DNA from: Paragorgia papillata | Lineage: Eukaryota; Cnidaria; Anthozoa; Scleralcyonacea; Coralliidae | Direction of reading: 5' to 3' | Length of the DNA: 64,000 bases | NCBI GenBank assembly: GCA_035771165.1 | Contig: JAWNZC010000470.1 | Span: 611,001-675,000, forward strand | In this document: positions 35,301 to 47,300 of the stretch, piece by piece | How positions within the stretch are numbered: the stretch's first letter is position 1 | How the letters are laid out: each line of letters starts with the position of its first letter | The notes under the pieces: model-generated | Databases searched by the model: none | Told to the model about the DNA's origin: nothing | The model's input: only the letters and a program-made list of their open reading frames with translations | Program-made: the position numbers and the translations under genes

Positions 35301-38300
35301 ACAAACATTTTATTACCTGTTGTTCTCGACCAGATCCCTTTTTCTTAATTCGTTCGTTCTTTTTGTGTAAATATTCCTTTCTTTCTTGACGAAATTCCTT
35401 GACGGCACCAGCTCCATCTTTATATGTCAATTTAAGATAGATAGATAATATGTAAATCACAATTATTAATAGCCCTCTTCACTACAACTTTTTTAAAAAA
35501 TAAATTAATAAATAAAAAAAAATAAAGAAAACTTTACGGTTGGTAGATTGTTTAGTGTTGTCCCCAAATCTCTCAAGGCACGTGTAGAATAATATAAATC
35601 TACTTGTACAGGATGTACTGTTGCTTCTTCGGGAGGAAGACGCGGGATTTCTCAATTATTATTACGCGCGTTTTGAGTGGACAGTTACCTTCTTGGTAGA
35701 AAGTGGTAGAAATTATAGGAACTGAAGATAGGTCCAGTAGTGATTACCAACTAAGACTAAAGCTGGTTTTCCACTGGCGCATTTTGTCGCGCGAGCGAGC
35801 TTTTCTTTTTGTCTTATGAGCTATCGAGTGGAAATAATTAGAAATCTATTCCAATCTATTCAATTTTAAGGCCTGCGCTAAACGTCGCACAATAGACGAA
35901 TTTAATTCAGACGAATTTAATTGTTTGTATTTTATTCAACGAAACTGCGACGTATAACTTGAATTAAATTCGTCTCAGCAATTAAATTCGTCTGAGTCAG
36001 ACGGATATCATAATGCGTGTTCGAGTTACACGACAAATTATCTCGCGTCGAATAAAATGTTTCACTTCTGTCTGTGACAATTCGGTGCCATATTTTCAAG
36101 AAGTCATTTTCAGGCTCCACGAGTCCAAGTAAAAACATTATATTCGACTGAAAGTTAATTCGAATTAAATTCGTCTGAATTCGTCTATAGTGTGCGACGT
36201 TTAGCGCAGGCCTAACAATAGAAATGTCGCCAGTGGAAAACCGGCTTTAAGGAAGCCTTGCATATCGAATGGAAAGTCTAACCCTTTCCCTTTCTCACCT
36301 TCTTCAGGTACTTCTTCTTCTTTTATTTCTTCTTGTTCATTTTTTGTTTTTTTTCCTTCTCTTAGTTCTCTTTTAAGTCGTTTCGATTCCCGACGGAGTT
36401 CTTTCCTGGAAAATTGATGACATTTTAGAGCATGTTATATATAGAAAAAACTTTACATGTCTAATATATACTGGAGAGAAATAGTTTTCAATATTGCGCG
36501 TATTGCACTAGCCACCAAATAGTTTTAATAGTCTGCATATCGCCCTGCTTTCTATTTGCTACTCCATACCCTGTCGCCCCTTCTCTCCCTTCTCAAAATC
36601 CATTTCTAAATGTGCTTCCCCCTGTGCTTTCCTACTCCTTCTATTCTCTCTCCCTCACTCTCGTCTTATCCACTCCCACTCTCAATTGTCGCACTTTCCT
36701 TTCATGCCATACCTAACCAACCTATTCTACCTTTCACTTCCCCTCACTCCCACCTTAGACACTTCCACTGCCAATAGTTGCACCTTCCTTTCTCGTCAAT
36801 ATATACTTACTTCCTTTCAGTCGCTTCATCTCCGCTGTAATCATCTTCCTCGCTATTCTCATCCTCCTGTTCTTCTCTGGGTTTTTTCAGTTTGTTACGC
36901 ACATTTTCTGCGATACCTCCTTCAACATCGTCGGCATCCTTTAATTAAAAAAAACAAAAAACAAAAAAATAGTCAAGAGCGCAGCTTGCTGCACATAAAT
37001 ATGCACGAACCTATACTCGAGTTTTGACCAATGAAAAACAGAATTTTGACTATAAAGAATTCCTTAGCCCCCAAATTCTGCAAGAGTTTCAATAAACCTT
37101 TCAAAACACTCCTTCACTAGAATCTTGGAAAAACAGTGTGATTGCTTGCGGATATCCTCTCTATCTTCCCTATCCTCCCGATCTCCCTATCCTCCCTCCA
37201 TTCATTCATTCATTCCTTCCTTCCTTCCTTCCTTCCTTCCTTCCTTCCTTCCTTCCTTCCTTCCTTCCTTCCTTCCTTCCTTCCTTCCTTCCTTCCATCC
37301 CCCTCCCTCCCAAACTCCCTCCCAAACCCTGCCTCGCTTCCATCCATCCATCAATCCATCTTTCCGTCCGCCTGTCCCTCTCCTTTCTTCTTTCAATACA
37401 ATGCATTAAAACTGTCCAATATGTCTTACCATAGAAACACTTGTGGCGTCTACTGCGGGTACAGTGCTTAGTTTTGGATCATTTAGGACGTCGTGACTAC
37501 TTTTAATTTTCATGTCCTAAAATATAATATTAACTAATATAAAAGAAATCTTGCAAAACTGGCCACACTGCGATTAATCTGAATATATTAATGTCTCCAG
37601 CAGACTAGATTCAAAATTGAAAAATACGATGATGATGATAATGATAATGATGATGCTAATCATTGATGATGATGATGATTGATGATGATGCTAATGTTTG
37701 ATGATGATGATGATAATGATTGATGATGATGCTAATGATTGATGATGATGATAATGATGATGCTACTGATTGATGATGATGATGATAATGATTGATGAAG
37801 ATGATGATAATGATAATGATGATGATTAATGACCAAAGTAAATTATTCCGATCCGCTTTAAATCTATATGCAAATGCGTATAAACGAAAACGTATAAATT
37901 AAGTGAGCTTGAACAAAATATAGCTAGAAAAGCCCGAGTTTCGCAACGAAATGCCACCGCCACGGCCTCGCAAGGAGCTGGACTCAAAGCGATTACAAAA
38001 CTCGCTTCGTGCGAACGTATTAACCTTGGTAAGTCATTTTAGTTATTATTTTATTTGTTGATATACAACGCGAGGTGCTGTAATATGTAAGAATTGTACC
38101 AGAACTTATGTCCGTATTGTCAACCTTTTTTCCAGATTACTAATAATTTACAAGCTGTGGCATGTCGGGCAACGTGGAGGGTTAAGCAGCAGGACGTGGA
38201 ACTAGCTAGGTTTCAAATTGCTTCGAAACGACTACTGCTTCACGACGCACTTTCATCCATAAACGGTGTTCAATTCTTTTTTTCCTCTATTACAAGCGTA

Positions 38301-41300
38301 TGCTCTAATGCAAAATCGAGTGGGAGCCAAGACGGCGAGACGAACGCGGATGAAACCTACCCAGCGGTTGCTTACTTCATCGTGTTCAGACAATCCGAAG
38401 GTTTTAATGAAAACATCTTGTTTGCAAGCCTGCACAATCAAGACGTCGAGCCAGAGATCAGGTCAATTCGAGTGCGAACAAAAGCGGAGGCAAACAACGA
38501 AATGGAAACCGCTGCTCGACAGTTATTTCAAGTCGTTAAGGATCACAATAACGCCACAATCCAGGCGATGCTCGAGGTGTCTAATGTGTACTGTTATAGA
38601 AATGCGGAAGACACGTCTTCTGACGATGAAAGCGAAGAGAACATCCAGTTTCTCCCCAGGCATTTTCCACTCGTCCCGTGTTGCCTCGTCGTGATCAACC
38701 AAGGCGAATTTGAAATGGATTTGTATGCAGCAGTAGAGAGACTACAGTCCGACGGGCTTGTCGTCCATTTCGATACGGAAAGGGGCGATATTGTCAACAA
38801 CTCGTGCCCTCCATCGACCAGTGACGTAGCAACGACCATCAAGAGAATACACAGATTGATGTATTTATGTGATCACGCATTGTATCGGTCAGACATCTAC
38901 GCTAAACCAGAGAACGCCAAAGTAACCTTTGTGAAAATGATGGATGTCACCAGCTATTTACACAAACTGCTTGCCAACGAAGCGTTGCGCGATAAGTTGG
39001 TTCAGCATTTTCAGGCGGTCGAAAGAATTCTTTCTCACCCGGCGTGCGAGATTGTTGAGCAGATTCAGTTTGACCTCAATGTGATCGAGGTCTCCAACGG
39101 GTTTTGCTTCTCCATTAGATCACGGACTTTTGTCGTGTGTCCCATCCCCGAATCGATGAATGGCAAATTGTCGCCAAGAGCTTTTATACCATACGACTGT
39201 TCTACACCACCAGAGCCAGCTTATTTTCGAGAGGGTATTATCAACTCCTTTCCCGATGCCGACGTCAGAGTGAACTTCCTGAACAAATTTTATCAATGTT
39301 TGCTGGCATCCAACATGCCACATAAGGTTAGGAAACTCGTCGTAGTTGGCCCGAAAGACTCCGGGAAAACCTCTTGGTCAAATATCTTCCACCGAATTAT
39401 TCCTCCAGGTTACATCGCATCGATCACCAACGAGAGGCAGTTTTCTGCTTCGATGATTACCAACGAAACTCAACTGGTCCTCGTGGACGAATGGTCGGCA
39501 AGTACGATGCAGTCAGACCTCGCCAAAACTATCCTCCAAGGTGGCTGGATGGTTACAGCCGTGAAACACGGTTCTCCAAGGACAGTGTTAAACAACAGCC
39601 CCTACTATATAACCACAAATCACGTTCCTGATTTTGGGACAGACGACGAAAACGTGGAACGCCGGATCCAAATTTTCAACACCCAATCACTACCTGAAAC
39701 ATTACCAGGGATAGACCGCTGGATCTACGATCATGCAATGCACTGTGTGGCGTGGATTGCAGAGGAAATCAACGCGAACCGCCACATGGTCGTTGCACAT
39801 GAGCTCTGGTACGAACCGGATGATGCAGGAATGTTGACGATTAAAGCCAACGAAGGAGAGACGCTGTTTAGCAATGAACAAATAAAGCAAATTTCCTGTG
39901 TTGATTTGCGCGAAGAATCCACCGATGTCACCATCGAGTCCCAACCAACCATTCACAGAAGTTTCGCAGCTGAGCTTCGTTCACGACGTCTCGCCCGAAA
40001 GAGGAGCGCAAATCGTCAGGACCTGCGCAGCGACAACGAATCAGCCGACAGCGACGAGAATACAACAAATTTCCTTTTCTCGATAAGTGATGACGACCAC
40101 CCTCGTGCGGAGAGAGTCGAAAGACGGAAATTGCCTTCTTCGTCCACAGTTAGACGGAGTGATGACCCTCGTGAAAACCTAAGCCATTATAACGAGGGTG
40201 AGGAAGAAACCACTGGAACGCACCTGAAACCCAACAACGCGGAAACAAACGAGCAACCAGCAATTCTATGTGCACACAATGACTATGTCGAAGACGACCA
40301 ACTATCACAGCAGCCGCTACAGGACACACCTAATACAGGTGAACAACCATTAGCATCAACGATGCATCACGTGCTACCAGTTTATGATCCACCGCCAAAA
40401 AATGACGATTGTGGTAAGAATGCAACATCCAGCACGTCCAGCCACACTGGGATAGAAAGTGAAAAACATATCCAAGGTCGGGAGCAGCTAAACGATATGC
40501 AGAGTACAAGCCAACAACCACCAACAAAGCATGACGCGCCACTTACCGATCGCGGAGAACCGTCAACGTCGCGAGTATTAAACGAGCACACGTCGCCAGC
40601 GGAAGAAGACGAGGAACAGGAGATGGACAGCAACGATATGAGATTTTACTCTCCACCATCTGGTTGGGTTCTTAATGATAAGACGTACATGGCGAAAGTT
40701 GCCTATCTCATCAAGAATAACTTGCTAAAAGAGCTGAAAAGAGGCGATCTCTGGACGTTTAGAGAGCAGATGAGAAGAGCCGAGCTGAGAAGAAATAAAA
40801 AACGAACGGGACTTTTGGACACAGGCTGATCCCAACATTGACGCGTGGATGCTTATCACTGGTAGGAAGCGGGAAGTTTTCGATGTAACATATTTTGCCC
40901 ACCAGCACCCGTACAGTCTTGGAGAACTGGAACGAGTTCGAAAACTAGTCAACGTGCTGGTGCTGCCTAGTCGGTGTCCCGTCGCAATGGCACTTGCAGA
41001 CCCCGAAGTAGAAGGGGGAGAAAACGAAGACCAGGAGACAGATACTCAAGGAGAACCACGCCGTCCGAAGCTCAGTTCGCAATCCTACTGGACGAAAATC
41101 AAGAAATGGACACCTTGGTAACCGACAGTCTCCATTGTTCTACATGTTTTTCTCAATTCAATAACGTTCACAGTGACGTTTCGTGGGCAAGCAAAGTAAA
41201 CTTGCATGCTATAATTGTCGTGTTATTTACTGTAAACTGAGCGAGGTAGAATGTTATTTACTGTAAACTAAGCGAGGTAGAAGACAATTTAATATACTTT

Positions 41301-44300
41301 CGCTTCTTTATTGTAAGTTAGTTTTTTAAAAGTTAGTTTTGCCCAAAACCGACCGGCTACCGGCTACTCTATATAAACCCTATTAAATTGACCGGCTACT
41401 GACCGGCTACTATAGGGAGACGACCGGCTACAGCAAGTCAGTAGCCCGTCGTCGCCTTTTTTTCTAAGTGTCGAGTGAAAACTTAGTTTTGCCCAAAAGC
41501 GACCGCCTACAGGCTACTCTATATAAACCCTATTAAATTGACCGGCTACTGACCGGCTACTATAGGGAGACGACCGGCTACAGCAAGTCAGTAGCCCGTC
41601 GTCGCCTTTTTTTCTAAGTGTCGAGTGAAAACTTAGTTTTGCCCAAAAGCGACCGCCTACCGGCTACTCTATATAAACCCTATTAAATTGACCGGCTACT
41701 GACCGGCTACTATAGGGAGACGACCGGCTACAGCAAGTCAGTAGCCCGTCGTCGCCTTTTTTTCTAAGTGTCGAGTGAAAACTTAGTTTTGCCCAAAAGC
41801 GACCGCCTACCGGCTACTCTATATAAAGCCTATTAAATTGACCGGCTACTGACCGGCTACTATAGGGAGACGACCGGCTACAGCAACTTAGTAGCCTGTC
41901 GTCACTTTTTTTTCTAAGTGTCCTTTGCAATAAGGTTAAGACTTAGTTTTTTTTAGTTTAAATTTGTCTGAAAATAGTCTAAGTTCGACAACTTCTTGAA
42001 AGCAGAAAGACCGCAGCTTTGAACTATTCCAATCGACATTTAGAACATTTTCAGAAAAATTTAAACCAAAGTCTTAACCTTATGGTAAAGGACACTTAGT
42101 TATTTTTTTACAATAAGGTAAGACTTATCTTTTTTCGTTTAAATTTGTCTGAAAATGTTCTAAATGTCGATTGGAATAGTTCAAAGCTGCAGTCTTTCTG
42201 CTTTCAAGAAGTTGTCGAACTTAGACTATTTTCAGACAAATTTAAACCAAAAAAAGATAAGTCTTACCTTATTGTAAAAAAATAACTAAGTGTCCTTTAC
42301 CATAAGGTTAAGACTTTGGTTTAAATTTTTCTGAAAATGTTCTAAATGTCGATTGGAATAGTTCAAAGCTGCGGTCTTTCTGCTTTCAAGAAGTTGTCGA
42401 ACTTAGACTATTTTCAGACAAATTTAAACTAAAAACAACTAAGTCTTAACCTTATTGCAAAGGACACTTAGAAAAAAAGGCGACGACAGGCTACTGACTT
42501 GCTGTAGCCGGTCGTCTTCCTATAGTAGCCGGTCAGTAGCCGGTCAATTTAATAGGGTTTATATAGAGTAGCCGGTAGGCGGTCGCTTTTGGGCAAAACT
42601 AAGTTTTCACTCGACACTTAGAAAAAAAGGCGACGACGGGCTACTGACTTGCTGTAGCCGGTCGTCTCCCTATAGTAGGCGGTCAGTAGCCGGTCAATTC
42701 AATAGGGTTTATATAGAGTAGCCGGTAGGCGGTCGCTTTTGGGCAAAACTAAGTTTTCACTCGACACTTAGAAAAAAAGGCGACGACGGGCTACTGACTT
42801 GCTGTAGCCGGTCGTCTCCCTATAGTAGGCGGTCAGTAGCCGGTCAATTTAATAGGGTTTATATAGAGTAGCCGGTAGGCGGTCGCTTTTGGGCAAAACT
42901 AAGTTTTCACTCGACACTTAGAAAAAAAGGCGACGACGGGCTACTGACTTGCTGTAGCCGGTCGTCTCCCTATAGTAGCCGGTCAGTAGCCGGTCAATTT
43001 AATAGGGTTTATATAGAGTAGCCGGTAGGCGGTCGCTTTTGGGCAAAACTAAGTTTTCACTCGACACTTAGAAAAAAAGGCGACGACGGGCTACTGACTT
43101 GCTGTAGCCGGTCGTCTCCCTATAGTAGGCGGTCAGTAGCCGGTCAATTTAATAGGGTTTATATAGAGTAGCCGGTAGGCGGTCGGTTTTGGGCAAAACT
43201 AAGTTTTCACTCGACACTTAGAAAAAAAGGCGACGACGGGCTACTGACTTGCTGTAGCCGGTCGTGTCCCTATAGTAGCCGGTCAGTAGCCGGTCAATTT
43301 AATAGGGTTTATATAGAGTAGCCGGTAGCCGGTCGGTTTTGGGCAAAACTAACTTTTCACTGGTCTAATAAAGGCCGTTTTCCACTTCAACTGTACCGTA
43401 CCGAAAGGCAGCGTATCCTTTGTCTTGTGAGCTCTCTAATCCAGTCATCTAATCTAATCATCTAATGTAATAATCTAATCTAATCATCTAATCTAATCTA
43501 ATCTAATCATCCAATATAATAATCTAATCTAATCATCCAATATAATAATCTAATCTAATCATCCAATATAATAATCGAATCTAATCATCCAATATAATCA
43601 TCTAATCTTATCATCTAATCTAATCATCTAATCTAATCATCTAATCTAATCATCTAATCTAATCATCTAATCTAATCATCCAATATAATCATCTAATCTT
43701 ATCATCTAATCTAATCATCTAATCTAATCATCGAATGTAATCATCTAATCTAATCTAATCATCCAATATAATAATCGAATTTAATCATCCAATATAATAA
43801 TCGAATCTAATCATCCAATATAATAATCTAATCTAATCATCCAATATAATAATCGAATCTAATCATCCAATATAATAATCGAATCTAATCATCTAATCTA
43901 ATCATCTAATCTAATCATCTAATCTAATCATCTAATCTAATCATCCAATATAATCATCTAATCTTATCATCTAATCTAATCATCTAATCTAATCATCGAA
44001 TGTAATCATCTAATCTAATCAAGTCATCTAATCTAATCTAATCATCCAATATAATAATCGAATCTAATCATCCAATATAATAATCGAATCTAATCATCCA
44101 ATATAATAATCTAATCTAATCATCTAATCGAATCTAATCATCCAATATAATAATCGAATCTAATCATCCAATATAATAATCGAATCTAATCATCCAATCT
44201 AATCATCTAATCTAATCATCTAATCTAATCATCTAATCTAATCATCGAATGTAATCATCTAATCTAATCAAGTCATCTAATCTAATCTAATCATCCAATA

Positions 44301-47300
44301 TAATAATCTAATCTAATCATCTAATCGAATCTAATCATCCAATATAATAATCTAATCTAATCATCCAATATAATAATCTAATCTAATCATCCAATATAAT
44401 AATCGAATCTAATCATCCAATATAATCATCTAATCTTATCATCTAATCTAATCATCTAATCTAATCATCGAATCTAATCATCTAATCTAATCATCTAATC
44501 TAATCATCCAATATAATCATCTAATCTTATCATCTAATCTAATCATCTAATCTAATCATCGAATGTAATCATCTAATCTAATCTAATCATCCAATATAAT
44601 AATCGAATCTAATCATCCAATATAATAATCGAATCTAATCATCCAATCTAATCATCTAATCTAATCATCTAATCTAATCATCTAATCTAATCAAGTCATC
44701 TAATCTAATCTAATCATCCAATATAATAATCGAATCTAATCATCCAATATAATAATCGAATCTAATCATCTAATCTAATCATCTAATCTAATCATCTAAT
44801 CTAATCATCTAATCTAATCATCCAATATAATCATCTAATCTTATCATCTAATCTAATCATCTAATCTAATCATCGAATGTAATCATCTAATCTAATCAAG
44901 TCATCTAATCTAATCTAATCATCCAATATAATAATCGAATCTAATCATCCAATATAATAATCGAATCTAATCATCCAATATAATAATCTAATCTAATCAT
45001 CTAATCGAATCTAATCATCCAATATAATAATCGAATCTAATCATCCAATATAATAATCGAATCTAATCATCCAATCTAATCATCTAATCTAATCATCTAA
45101 TCTAATCATCTAATCTAATCATCGAATGTAATCATCTAATCTAATCAAGTCATCTAATCTAATCTAATCATCCAATATAATAATCTAATCTAATCATCTA
45201 ATCGAATCTAATCATCCAATATAATAATCTAATCTAATCATCCAATATAATAATCTAATCTAATCATCCAATATAATAATCGAATCTAATCATCCAATAT
45301 AATCATCTAATCTTATCATCTAATCTAATCATCTAATCTAATCATCGAATCTAATCATCTAATCTAATCATCTAATCTAATCATCCAATATAATCATCTA
45401 ATCTTATCATCTAATCTAATCATCTAATCTAATCATCGAATGTAATCATCTAATCTAATCTAATCATCCAATATAATAATCGAATCTAATCATCCAATAT
45501 AATAATCGAATCTAATCATCCAATCTAATCATCTAATCTAATCATCTAATCTAATCATCTAATCTAATCATCGAATGTAATCATCTAATCTAATCAAGTC
45601 ATCTAATCTAATCTAATCATCCAATATAATAATCGAATCTAATCATCCAATATAATAATCGAATCTAATCATCCAATCTAATCATCTAATCTAATCATCT
45701 AATCTAATCATCTAATCTAATCATCTAATCTAATCATCGAATGTAATCATCTAATCTAATCAAGTCATCTAATCTAATCTAATCATCCAATATAATAATC
45801 TAATCTAATCATCTAATCGAATCTAATCATCCAATATAATAATCTAATCTAATCATCCAATATAATAATCTAATCTAATCATCCAATATAATAATCGAAT
45901 CTAATCATCGAATCTAATAATCTAATCATCGAATCTAATCTAATCATCTAATCTAATCTAATCATCTAATCTAATCATCTAATCTAATCATCTAATCTAA
46001 TCATCTAATCTAATCATCGAATGTAATCATCTAATCTAATCAAGTCATCTAATCTAATCTAATCATCCAATATAATAATCTAATCTAATCATCTAATCGA
46101 ATCTAATCATCCAATATAATAATCTAATCTAATCATCCAATATAATAATCTAATCTAATCATCCAATATAATAATCGAATCTAATCATCGAATCTAATAA
46201 TCTAATCATCGAATCTAATCTAATCATCTAATCTAATCTAATCATCTAATCTAATCATCTAATCTAATCATCGAATGTAATCATCTAATCTAATCTAATC
46301 ATCCAATATAATAATCGAATCTAATCATCCAATATAATAATCGAATCTAATCATCCAATATAATAATCTAATCTAATCATCCAATATAATAATCGAATCT
46401 AATCATCCAATATAATAATCGAATCTAATCATCTAATCTAATCATCTAATCTAATCATCTAATCTAATCATCTAATCTAATCATCCAATATAATCATCTA
46501 ATCTTATCATCTAATCTAATCATCTAATCTAATCATCGAATGTAATCATCTAATCTAATCTAATCATCCAATATAATAATCGAATCTAATCATCCAATAT
46601 AATAATCGAATCTAATCATCCAATATAATAATCTAATCTAATCATCCAATATAATAATCGAATCTAATCATCCAATATAATAATCGAATCTAATCATCTA
46701 ATATAATAATCGAATCTAATCATCCAATATAATAATCGAATCTAATCATCCAATATAATAATCTAATCTAATCATCCAATATAATAATCGAATCTAATCA
46801 TCCAATATAATAATCGAATCTAATCATCTAATCTAATCATCTAATCTAATCATCTAATCTAATCATCTAATCTAATCATCCAATATAATCATCTAATCTT
46901 ATCATCTAATCTAATCATCTAATCTAATCATCGAATGTAATCATCTAATCTAATCTAATCATCCAATATAATAATCGAATCTAATCATCCAATATAATAA
47001 TCGAATCTAATCATCCAATATAATAATCTAATCTAATCATCGAATCCAATCATCTGATGATTGTTAATATAAAATAAGTTTCAGGTCATTTGCATAAACC
47101 TAATTTATTCTAGATTACCGGCTACCATAGCTCGTGTATCCGTTCCTGGGCTTTTCCTTTTTCAGATTCTACTTTTAACTAAGAAATCCCATGTCACTCA
47201 CGTGAAGATGCAGTTTCGTTGATGCAATGCACCTAAAGATGAGATTCGATTAAGCAACTAGCCTGGTATAGTGTGTCGGTAGTTGTCGAACTATTCGAGG

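Noticed and set aside
37125..37471. PSFL-rich frames
   Set aside because: Artefacts of the (TTCC)n microsatellite; the real coding piece here is CWC27 exon 9 on the minus strand.
37951..41121. Assignment to a parvovirus or papillomavirus replication protein
   Set aside because: Only the SF3 core is shared; no HUH nuclease motif or capsid gene is visible, and Walker B differs (DEW). A viral origin is possible but unsupported.
43430..47055. CRISPR-like or telomeric array
   Set aside because: Units are contiguous without unique spacers, and the motif is not TTAGGG; it is a tandem satellite.
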